Of a stretch of 64,000 bases of DNA, positions 1 through 7,433 are shown piece by piece. The notes below the pieces were generated by a model. It searched no databases, was not told where the DNA came from, and saw nothing but the letters and a program-made list of their open reading frames with translations. Within the stretch, counting starts at the first letter, position 1. Each line of letters begins with the position of its first letter. Made by a program: the position numbers and the translations under genes. Source of the stretch: Streptomyces rishiriensis (lineage in GTDB: Bacteria > Actinomycetota > Actinomycetes > Streptomycetales > Streptomycetaceae); the NCBI RefSeq assembly GCF_030815485.1, contig NZ_JAUSWV010000002.1:6262001-6326000 (forward strand), given 5' to 3'.

Positions 1-1
1 G

Positions 2-496
2 TGGCTGAACGAGGGACACGCCACCTGGTACGAGGCCCTGTACGCGGAGGAGAAGGCGGGGCGCACGCTGGAAGCGCGGATGAAGGCGGCGTACGGCGCC
101 TCCGACCGCTGGCGCTCCACGGGCGGCCCGCCGGCACGGCCCAAGGCCCCCAACCCGGGGCAGAAGATCAGCATCTTCCGGCCCAACGTCTACGACGGCG
201 CCGCCCTCGTCCTCTACGCCCTGCGTCAGGAGATCGGCCGGACCGCGTTCGAGCACCTGGAACGGGCGTGGGTCCACAACCACCGGGACTCCACGGCGAC
301 CACGGCCGACTTCGAGAACCTCGCCCAGGAGATCTCCGGACGCGACCTGGCCCGGTTCTTCAAGGACTGGCTGTACGGCGAGAAGACCCCGGTGATGCCC
401 GGCCACCCGGACTGGAAGCCGGCGGCGCCGGTCGCCAAGGGTGAACCGAAGGCCGCGCCGAAGGTCGCCCGGCCGGCAGCACGGGCCACGAAATAA
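2..496 (+). CDS. M1 family aminopeptidase, C-terminal fragment (5' end outside window)
   Basis: The reading frame is open from base 2 and stops at TAA 494-496, so only the last ~164 residues are present. It begins WLNEGHATWYE. In zinc metallopeptidases of family M1 this segment follows the HExxH motif, and its Glu is the third zinc ligand (HExxH-x18-E); the HExxH itself must lie upstream of the window. A helical C-terminal part follows (residues reading LYALRQEIGRTAFEHL, then LARFFKDWLYGEKTP), which matches the end of secreted Streptomyces M1 peptidases. The last ~25 residues are Pro/Ala/Lys-rich. A cell-surface or secreted peptide-trimming role is inferred from the family. The signal peptide cannot be checked. 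Confidence 0.8.
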   Translation, partial: WLNEGHATWYEALYAEEKAGRTLEARMKAAYGASDRWRSTGGPPARPKAPNPGQKISIFRPNVYDGAALVLYALRQEIGRTAFEHLERAWVHNHRDSTATTADFENLAQEISGRDLARFFKDWLYGEKTPVMPGHPDWKPAAPVAKGEPKAAPKVARPAARATK

Positions 497-631
497 GGCC
501 GTGACGAGACGGGCCGTACCGTGCGACCATCGTGAGGTCGGTGCAGCGCGGGACACGGGAATCTCCCGGGGTGCTCGCGCGTTGACCATCATGTAACCCG
601 CCGTACTGGCATCCAACGACGTAAGGACCCA

Positions 632-2125
632 ATGACCTCCTCTTCTTCCCCTTCCCAGGACACCCCGCGCGTTGCGCACGCCTACCCCGAAGGCCTCCGG
701 GCCGATGCCCTGATGGAAGAGGACGTCGCCTGGAGCCACGAGATCGACGGAGACCGGGACGGCGATCAGCTCGACCGGTCCGAGCGCGCGGCCCTGCGCC
801 GCGTGGCGGGCCTCTCCACCGAACTCGAGGACGTCACCGAGGTCGAGTACCGCCAGCTCCGCCTGGAGCGGGTCGTGCTCGTCGGCGTGTGGACCACGGG
901 GACCGCACAGGACGCGGACAACTCCCTCGCGGAACTGGCCGCCCTCGCGGAGACGGCGGGCGCACTGGTGCTCGACGGCGTCATCCAGCGCCGTGACAAG
1001 CCCGACGCGGCCACCTACATCGGCTCCGGCAAGGCCGAGGAACTCCGCGACATCGTGCTCGAGACAGGCGCGGACACCGTCATCTGCGACGGTGAGCTCA
1101 GCCCGGGACAGCTGATCCACCTCGAGGACGTCGTCAAGGTCAAGGTCATCGACCGTACGGCCCTGATCCTCGACATCTTCGCCCAGCACGCCAAGTCCCG
1201 AGAGGGCAAGGCGCAGGTCGCGCTCGCGCAGATGCAGTACATGCTGCCGAGGCTGCGCGGCTGGGGCCAGTCGCTGTCCCGGCAGATGGGCGGCGGCAAG
1301 GGCGGCGGCCTCGCCACCCGAGGCCCCGGTGAGACCAAGATCGAGACGGACCGGCGCCGGATCCGCGAGAAGATGGCGAAGATGCGCCGGGAGATCGCGG
1401 AGATGAAGACCGGCCGCGAGATCAAGCGCCAGGAACGCAAGCGCCACAAGGTGCCGTCCGTCGCCATCGCGGGCTACACCAACGCCGGCAAGTCGTCGCT
1501 GCTCAACCGCCTCACGGGCGCGGGCGTCCTGGTCGAGAACGCCCTGTTCGCGACCCTGGACCCGACCGTGCGCCGGGCCGAGACCCCGAGCGGCCGCCTG
1601 TACACGCTGGCCGACACGGTCGGCTTCGTCCGGCACCTGCCGCACCATCTGGTCGAGGCGTTCCGTTCCACCATGGAAGAGGTCGGCGAGTCCGATCTGA
1701 TCCTGCATGTGGTGGACGGCTCCCATCCGAACCCGGAGGAGCAGCTGGCCGCCGTACGCGAGGTGGTCCGGGACGTCGGCGCCACCGGCGTGCCTGAGAT
1801 CGTCGTGATCAACAAGGCGGACGCGGCCGACCCGCTGACGCTCCAGCGGCTCATGCGCAACGAGAAGCGTTCCATCGCGATCTCGGCCCGCACCGGCCAG
1901 GGCATCGGCGAGCTGCTCGCGCTGATCGACAACGAGCTGCCGCGGCCGTCGGTCGAGGTCGAGGCGCTCGTGCCGTACACCCATGGCGGCCTGGTCGCCC
2001 GCGCCCACACCGAGGGCGAGGTGATCTCCGCGGAGCACACGGCGGAGGGCACCCTGCTGAAGGTGCGGGTGCACGAGGAGCTGGCGGCGGACCTCGCGCC
2101 GTACGTACCTGCTCCGCTCGCCTGA
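632..2125 (+). CDS. hflX: GTPase HflX (ribosome-associated)
   Basis: A 497-residue protein of the HflX branch of TRAFAC GTPases, which bind the 50S subunit and split or rescue stalled ribosomes. The N-terminal HflX domain (about residues 80-270) contains the conserved glycine-rich segment QMGGGKGGGLATRGPGETKIE and a coiled coil of Arg/Lys/Glu. The G domain follows: G1 GYTNAGKSS at 281-289, G3 DTVG near 328, and NKAD near 391. The ~80-residue N-terminal extension is normal for actinobacterial HflX. ATG 632 lies after a GTAAGGA ribosome-binding site at about 620-626. A strong hairpin terminator follows at once, so the gene is probably transcribed alone. Confidence 0.95.
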   Translation: MTSSSSPSQDTPRVAHAYPEGLRADALMEEDVAWSHEIDGDRDGDQLDRSERAALRRVAGLSTELEDVTEVEYRQLRLERVVLVGVWTTGTAQDADNSLAELAALAETAGALVLDGVIQRRDKPDAATYIGSGKAEELRDIVLETGADTVICDGELSPGQLIHLEDVVKVKVIDRTALILDIFAQHAKSREGKAQVALAQMQYMLPRLRGWGQSLSRQMGGGKGGGLATRGPGETKIETDRRRIREKMAKMRREIAEMKTGREIKRQERKRHKVPSVAIAGYTNAGKSSLLNRLTGAGVLVENALFATLDPTVRRAETPSGRLYTLADTVGFVRHLPHHLVEAFRSTMEEVGESDLILHVVDGSHPNPEEQLAAVREVVRDVGATGVPEIVVINKADAADPLTLQRLMRNEKRSIAISARTGQGIGELLALIDNELPRPSVEVEALVPYTHGGLVARAHTEGEVISAEHTAEGTLLKVRVHEELAADLAPYVPAPLA

Positions 2126-2147
2126 GCCGTCACAGCCGGCTGAGCGC

Positions 2148-2186
2148 CCGAAGGCCCGCCCCCCTTTCGCGGGGGCGGGCCTTCGG
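2148..2186 (+). terminator. Intrinsic terminator after hflX (may act both ways)
   Basis: A perfect 16-bp stem (CCGAAGGCCCGCCCCC at 2148-2163 with its complement at 2171-2186) and a 7-nt loop sit 22 bases past the hflX stop and 10 bases before the convergent protease stop. The symmetry suggests it serves both genes. Confidence 0.8.
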
Positions 2187-2196
2187 CGTGCTCGGC

Positions 2197-3408
2197 TCAC
2201 TGACCGCCGTACGTCCTGCTCATGTTCTCGTAGAGCGCCTCGGCCTCCTGGCCGAGCTGGGGCCCCGCCAGCCAGCTGTTGTCGGCCGGGCCGATCGAGG
2301 TGTTGGAGACCAGCTCGGTCTTTCCGTCCACCACCCGGAACCAGCCGCCGCCGGACGAACCGCCGGTCATCGTGCAACCGATGCGGTACATCGTCGGCAG
2401 CGACGCATCGAGGGAGAACCGCCCGGGCCGGTCCAGGCACTTGAACATCTTCAGCCCGTTGTAGGGCGGTGCCGCCGGGTAGCCCCAGGCGCCCATGGAG
2501 GTGACCGCGGTCGCGGCCGGCGCGGAGAAGTCCACGTCCAGCGCCGCGCCGACCGTCTCCTCCAGCGACTTGGAGCCCTGCTCCGGTGTCACGTGCAGCA
2601 CGGCGTAGTCGTACGCGGCTCCCGCGCCGCCCGTGTCCGAGCCGCCGGCGATCCACTCGTTCGACGTGGACGCCCAGTCGGCCCACCAGTTGCCGTAGGG
2701 GGCGATCTCCGAGGCCGTGGCGTCGCCGAGCCGGGCCTCGGACTTGCCGAGGTCGTTGTAGGCCGGGACGAAGACGAGGTTGCGGTACCAGCCGCCGTCG
2801 CCTCCGGCGTGCACACAGTGCCCGGCCGTCCATACGAGGTTGGACTTGCCCGGGTGGTTCACGTCCTTGACGACCGTGCCGGAGCAGACCATCGTGCCCT
2901 CGGGCGAGTCGAAGAAGACCTTGCCGACCGGGGCCGCGTTCTCGTGGTAGGGCGTCTTCTCGGCCTCAGCCTTCACGGCCGTGGGATCCGGGTCGCTGAC
3001 ACCCTGGTCGGCGGCGGCGTCCTTCGTGGTGACGGTCTTGTTCGCCTCCTTCGCGGACCGCATCCGCTCGGGCTTCCACAGCCCCTCGATCACCGGATTG
3101 ACGAAGTCCTTGGCCGCGCTGAGCCACTTGTCCTTGCCCCAGTCCTGCCAGCCGCCGTCGGCCCACTTGTCGACGTCGACGCCGTGCTTCTCGAGCTTGT
3201 CGGCGATGTCGGCCGGGACCCGGACCTTGCCGTCAGCGGAGCCGGAGACGGAGCCGGTGGCCGTCCCGGAGGCGGTCGCGTCGGCCCCGGTGTCCTCGGA
3301 GCCGTTGCACGCGGTTGCCGTCAGAGCCAGGGCGGTGACCAGTCCGGCCGCGAGCAGGGTCCGCCGGCGGCCGCGTGGGCGCTCGGCGGGTGTACGTATG
3401 GAACGCAT
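2197..3408 (-). CDS. Trypsin-like serine protease, lipoprotein-like, paralog 1
   Basis: A 403-residue protein. The N-terminus is an Arg-rich stretch, a hydrophobic segment and LALTATAC with Cys at 34, which resembles a lipobox although the -3 residue is Ala rather than Leu. A Ser/Thr/Gly/Asp-rich linker follows, then a conserved region around 60-150. The chymotrypsin-fold domain has its triad visible: His197 (TAGHC), Asp267 (YDYAV) and Ser352 (GGSSGG). It is probably an exported protease held at the cell surface; the substrate is unknown. It lies next to a similar gene (3728-4951) in the same direction, so the two are a tandem duplication. ATG at 3408; the stop is near the hflX terminator. 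Confidence 0.85.
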   Translation of the reverse strand: MRSIRTPAERPRGRRRTLLAAGLVTALALTATACNGSEDTGADATASGTATGSVSGSADGKVRVPADIADKLEKHGVDVDKWADGGWQDWGKDKWLSAAKDFVNPVIEGLWKPERMRSAKEANKTVTTKDAAADQGVSDPDPTAVKAEAEKTPYHENAAPVGKVFFDSPEGTMVCSGTVVKDVNHPGKSNLVWTAGHCVHAGGDGGWYRNLVFVPAYNDLGKSEARLGDATASEIAPYGNWWADWASTSNEWIAGGSDTGGAGAAYDYAVLHVTPEQGSKSLEETVGAALDVDFSAPAATAVTSMGAWGYPAAPPYNGLKMFKCLDRPGRFSLDASLPTMYRIGCTMTGGSSGGGWFRVVDGKTELVSNTSIGPADNSWLAGPQLGQEAEALYENMSRTYGGQ

Positions 3409-3727
3409 GGTGCGATGTCCCCCGTTGAAGCGTGTGAAGTGAGACGTGGTGGGTCATGGAACGCTCGGATCGCTGAGCGTGTTGCTTGCCGAATGCGCGG
3501 ATTGTTGAACGTGCGGCTAGCCGAAGAGGTGGATGGTCGCACGTACGGACGGTCGAACGAAGGGCTCATGGAGCGCGCGATGCTAGCGATGTCATGGGCC
3601 TGACAGGCACAGGACCGAGTCGACGCCCCGTTCGCTCGCAGGCAACACCCCACTATGCCCCGGGATTTCGGGACGAACGGCGGTGGGACGGTGAAGGTTC
3701 CCGTCAGGCGTCCCACCGCCGGTCAAG
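3409..3727. other. Intergenic region between the two protease paralogs
   Basis: The 319 bases hold the promoter of the 2197-3408 gene (minus strand) and, at the far end, the terminator of the 3728-4951 gene. A short patch of degenerate direct repeats built on CGNACGNNNGAACG-like words runs over 3460-3580. I see no convincing gene. Confidence 0.5.
3679..3720 (-). terminator. Intrinsic terminator of the second protease gene
   Basis: GGCGGTGGGACG at 3679-3690 pairs perfectly with 3709-3720 around an 18-nt loop, 8 bases past the stop of the minus-strand gene at 3728-4951. Confidence 0.7.
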
Positions 3728-4951
3728 CTACTGACCGGCGAACTTGTCGCTCACCGAGTCGTACACACCCTTGGCCACCTCACCCAGCCGCGGTCCCGCG
3801 AGCCAACCCGCTTTCACCGGGCCGATCGAGGTGTTGGACACCAGCGCGGGCTTCCCGTCCGACCCCGTCGCGACCCAGCCACCGCCCGACGAACCACCGG
3901 TCATCGTGCAGCCGATGCGGTACATCGTCGGGTCCGAGGAACTGAGCGAGAACCGACCGGGCTTGTCCTGGCACTGGTAGAGCGTCTGCCCGTCGTACGG
4001 TGCCGCCGCCGGGTAGCCGGTCGCGGTGATGCTGCTCACCTTCGGCACCGCCGGAGCGTTGAAGTTCACCGGGAGCGCCGAACCGACCGTCTCCTCCAGC
4101 GACTTGCCCGTGCCGCCCTCCTCCGGCGTCACGTGGATGACGGCGTAGTCGTACGAGGCGCCGTCACCGCCGGTCTGGCCGCCCTGCGCGATCCACTGGT
4201 CGGACGTCTTCGTCCAGTCGCCCCACCAGACCCCGTACGGAGCGACCTGCTCCTTGGTGGCCGTCTCCAACTCCTCGGCCGACAGGCCCGAGTCGTTGTA
4301 CGACGGCACGAACGCGATGTTGCGGTACCAGCCGCCACCCTTGCCGGCGTGCACACAGTGGCCCGCCGTCCACACCAGGTTGGACTTGCCGGGGTGAGCC
4401 GGGTCCTTCACGACCGTCGCCGAGCAGACCATCGTGCCCTCCGGCGAGTCGAAGAGCACCTTGCCCGCCTCGGCGGCGTTCTCGTGGTACGAGGGCGGGA
4501 CGGCCTTCGCGTCCACCGCCTGCGGCGTCGCGTCGGTCACGCCCTGGTCACCGGAGAGGTCGTTCTCGTCGACGCTCCGGTCCGGGTCCTCGGCCTCGCG
4601 CATCCGGTCCGGGTCCCACAGCCCCGCGATGATCGGGTTGACGTAGTCCTGCGCCTCACGCAGCCAGTCGTCCTTGTCCCAGTTCTTCCAGGCGCCGTTC
4701 TTCCACTTGTCGAGGTCGATCCCGTGCTCTTTGAGCCTGTCCTTGATGTCGTCCGGGATCGTGATCTTGCCGTCGCTGCCGGTCGACGCCGTCGCGCCGG
4801 CCTGGCTGTCCGCGTCGGTGCCGCCCGAATCGCAGGCGGTCGCGGTGAGCGCGAGCACCGAGGCGAGGGCCACGGCGCCGAGCACGGGGGAGATTCTGCG
4901 GCGCGCGTTCCTCCCCCGCCGAGCGGTGAACGACGGCCGTATGGATCGCAT
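3728..4951 (-). CDS. Trypsin-like serine protease, lipoprotein-like, paralog 2
   Basis: A 407-residue paralog of the gene at 2197-3408, with the same design: Arg-rich start, hydrophobic segment ending LALTATAC (Cys40), Asp/Ser/Gly linker, a conserved region with the DKWKNGAWKNW segment, then the protease domain. The triad is His198 (TAGHC), Asp268 (YDYAV) and Ser355 (GGSSGG). Both proteins have four further Cys residues in the catalytic half at like positions (VCSATV, GHCV, YQCQ, IGCTM), so two disulfides are possible. The gene has its own upstream region and terminator, so the copies are probably transcribed separately. Confidence 0.85.
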   Translation of the reverse strand: MRSIRPSFTARRGRNARRRISPVLGAVALASVLALTATACDSGGTDADSQAGATASTGSDGKITIPDDIKDRLKEHGIDLDKWKNGAWKNWDKDDWLREAQDYVNPIIAGLWDPDRMREAEDPDRSVDENDLSGDQGVTDATPQAVDAKAVPPSYHENAAEAGKVLFDSPEGTMVCSATVVKDPAHPGKSNLVWTAGHCVHAGKGGGWYRNIAFVPSYNDSGLSAEELETATKEQVAPYGVWWGDWTKTSDQWIAQGGQTGGDGASYDYAVIHVTPEEGGTGKSLEETVGSALPVNFNAPAVPKVSSITATGYPAAAPYDGQTLYQCQDKPGRFSLSSSDPTMYRIGCTMTGGSSGGGWVATGSDGKPALVSNTSIGPVKAGWLAGPRLGEVAKGVYDSVSDKFAGQ

Positions 4952-5343
4952 GATCTGACTCCCCCTGCTGTGAACGAACTTGAAGTGCCGGCCGACCCCG
5001 CGGAGCGGAACTCATGGTGATCTCACAACGAGTTCAAGCGGGTCTCACGGCCATCTGTGATGCCACCACACGATATGCGGTCGCCGCGGGGGACTCCCGA
5101 CCGAATGGCAACTGTTCCGCCACAGAGCCTCGACGGGGCCGATGGGGTGCGGACGCGGTGGCGGCGGCAAAGTGCGTGCGCAGCCGGGTGTTGGGCGCGG
5201 CCCCGGCGGCGGGGGCGCGCAGACATGGGCGCGGGCACCGTCATTCTCCCCACCGCCCGTAACCGGCAAGGCCGTCCGGTGTTGGTAGCGATGGGCGCGA
5301 CCGTGTGTGCTCGCCCTTCTACCGGCGGGAGGACAGGGGAGGC
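4952..5343. other. Divergent intergenic region before the siderophore genes
   Basis: The 392 bases carry the promoters of the minus-strand protease and presumably of the plus-strand siderophore operon. I looked for a DmdR/IdeR iron box (TTAGGTTAGGCTAACCTAA-like) on both strands and see none. I see no small gene with a good ribosome-binding site. Confidence 0.5.
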
Positions 5344-7275
5344 GTGGCAGAGACCGAGCCAGTACCAGAGGAGGCTCCCGCGGGGCGTACCACCGGAACC
5401 CGCCCCGACGGAGGCTCCGGCGCCGGAACTCCCGTCGCGGGAGCCCTTGTCGCCGGAACCGCGGCCAAGGGCGACCGGACGGGTGGCCGGCCGGCGCACG
5501 AGGGGATCCTGCGGCGCCAGACTGCTCGCGAGTCCGCGGCGCGCACCTATGCGCGTGCTCTGCCGATCGTGCCGGTACGGGCACGTGGGCTGACCATCGA
5601 GGGCGCGGACGGCCGCCGCTACCTCGACTGTCTCTCCGGAGCCGGGACGCTCGCGCTCGGCCACAACCATCCCGTTGTGCTGGAGGCCATCCGCAAGGTC
5701 CTCGACTCGGGAGCGCCGCTGCACGTCCTCGACCTCGCCACCCCCGTCAAGGACGCCTTCATCACCGAACTCTTCCGGACGCTGCCGCCCGGTCTCGCCG
5801 ACCACGCGCGCGTGCAGTTCTGCGGACCGGCCGGTACGGATGCCGTGGAGGCCGCCCTCAAGCTGGTCCGGGCCGCCACCGGCCGCACCGGTGTCCTGGC
5901 CTTCACCGGTGCGTACCACGGGATGACCGCCGGATCCCTCGAAGTGTCGGGGGGCGCCTTCGACGTGCGGGTGGCGCGGCTGCCCTACCCGCAGGACTAC
6001 CGCTGTCCGTTCGGTGTCGGCGGCGAGCGCGGCGCCGAACTCGCCGCTCGATGGACCGAGTCCGTCCTCGACGATCCCAAGTCGGGGGTGCGGCACCCCG
6101 CCGGGATGATCCTCGAACCGGTCCAGGGCGAAGGCGGTGTGATTCCCGCTCCGGACGGTTGGATGCGGCGCATGAGGCAGATCACGGCCGAGCGCTCGAT
6201 CCCCCTGATCGCCGACGAGGTCCAGACGGGCGTGGGCCGGACCGGCGCCTTCTGGGCGGTGGAACACAGCGGGGTCGTGCCCGACGTGATGGTCCTGTCC
6301 AAGGCCATCGGAGGCAGCCTGCCGCTCGCCGTCGTCGTCTACCGTGACGCCCTCGACGTCTGGCGACCCGGTGCCCACGCGGGCACCTTCCGCGGCAACC
6401 AGCTCGCCATGGCCGCCGGTACGGCCACCCTCGCCTACGTCCGCGAGAACCGCCTCGCCGAACGCGCGGCCACCCTGGGAAGCCGCATGCTGGGCCGGCT
6501 CCGCCGTCTCTCCCATGACTTCCCGTGCATGGGGGACGTCCGGGGGCGCGGGCTGATGATCGGGGTCGAGATGGTGGACCCCGAGGGGGAAAGCGGGTCC
6601 GGCGCGATCGGCACCCCGACGGCGCCTTCGGCTCCCGGGCACGCCCCCCGTCCCGCCGCCCCCGCGCTGGCCGCCGCCGTGCGACGGGAGTGTCTGCGGC
6701 GGGGTCTGATCGTCGAACTCGGCGGACGTCACGCCAGCGTCGTACGGCTGCTTCCGCCCTTGACGATCACCGACGAGCAGGCCGTCGCGGTGCTCGACCG
6801 ACTCGCGGACGCGATGGCGGCGGTGTCCCGCAGCCACAGCCGAGGCGCGTACCGACGAGTGCCCGACCAGCCGAACCATCAACCGCGACCTGAATACCGC
6901 CCAGAGTGCCCGCCCGAGGACCGGCCCCAGGGCAGCCCCGCGTACCGGCTCCAGGACAGCCCCGAGTGCGGGCCCGAGGACAGCCCCGAGTACCGGCCCG
7001 AGGACAGCTCCGAGTACCGGCTCCAGGACAGGCCCGAGTACCGGCTCCAGGGCAGGCCCGAGTGCCCGCCCGAGGACAGCCCCGAGTACCGGCCCGGGGA
7101 CAGCTCCGAGTGCGGGCTCCAGGGCAGGCCCGAATGCCCGCCCCAGGACAGGCCCGGGTGCCCGCCTGAGGAGGACAGCCCCGAGTACCGGCCCCAGGAC
7201 CAGACCCAGGACAGGCCGAGTCGGCCGCCGGATGCGGACCGGCACTGCGACGGTGATGCCGAGTGGGCGGGGTAG
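5344..7275 (+). CDS. Diaminobutyrate-type class III aminotransferase of the NIS siderophore operon, with repeat tail
   Basis: A PLP enzyme of the class III aminotransferase fold, closest in pattern to diaminobutyrate-2-oxoglutarate transaminases. It would supply a diamine building block for the adjacent IucA/IucC synthetase. The core runs from about residue 45 (HEGILRRQTARESAARTYAR) to 500. Visible landmarks are the AYHGMT phosphate-site region, the Asp of IADEVQTGVGRTG, and the PLP lysine in LSKAIGGSLPL. After the core comes a ~140-residue hydrophilic tail of 8-residue repeats (6890-7215) absent from ordinary family members of 420-460 residues. The frame also allows a GTG start at 5305. I prefer GTG 5344, because GGGAGG lies at a usable distance and the earlier residues look non-native. 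Confidence 0.8.
   Translation: MAETEPVPEEAPAGRTTGTRPDGGSGAGTPVAGALVAGTAAKGDRTGGRPAHEGILRRQTARESAARTYARALPIVPVRARGLTIEGADGRRYLDCLSGAGTLALGHNHPVVLEAIRKVLDSGAPLHVLDLATPVKDAFITELFRTLPPGLADHARVQFCGPAGTDAVEAALKLVRAATGRTGVLAFTGAYHGMTAGSLEVSGGAFDVRVARLPYPQDYRCPFGVGGERGAELAARWTESVLDDPKSGVRHPAGMILEPVQGEGGVIPAPDGWMRRMRQITAERSIPLIADEVQTGVGRTGAFWAVEHSGVVPDVMVLSKAIGGSLPLAVVVYRDALDVWRPGAHAGTFRGNQLAMAAGTATLAYVRENRLAERAATLGSRMLGRLRRLSHDFPCMGDVRGRGLMIGVEMVDPEGESGSGAIGTPTAPSAPGHAPRPAAPALAAAVRRECLRRGLIVELGGRHASVVRLLPPLTITDEQAVAVLDRLADAMAAVSRSHSRGAYRRVPDQPNHQPRPEYRPECPPEDRPQGSPAYRLQDSPECGPEDSPEYRPEDSSEYRLQDRPEYRLQGRPECPPEDSPEYRPGDSSECGLQGRPECPPQDRPGCPPEEDSPEYRPQDQTQDRPSRPPDADRHCDGDAEWAG
6890..7215 (+). repeat. 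24-bp (8-codon) degenerate tandem repeats in the aminotransferase gene tail
   Basis: About twelve units encode variants of PEYRPEDS / PECPPEDS / SEYRLQDR / PEYRLQGR. The unit is 8 codons, so copy-number change keeps the frame. The encoded peptide is Pro/Glu/Arg/Asp-rich and probably disordered. Confidence 0.85.
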
Positions 7276-7433
7276 CCCCGGGCAGCCGCCGGCGTCACTT
7301 CGGTACCACGGGCGTCGGCGGTACCGGTGCCGACCTTCGCCTCGGTGTGCGACGCCCACGCGCCCTTGTGGGCGCTCGAGTCCCGCGCCGCCGCCCGCTC
7401 GCGGCCGATTCCACCACTTCACGAGGAACGACC

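Noticed and set aside
2188..3603. Long plus-strand open frame opposite the first protease gene
   Set aside because: It is antisense to a gene with clear catalytic motifs, is Arg/Gly/Val-rich without any fold pattern, and arises from GC-rich codon bias.
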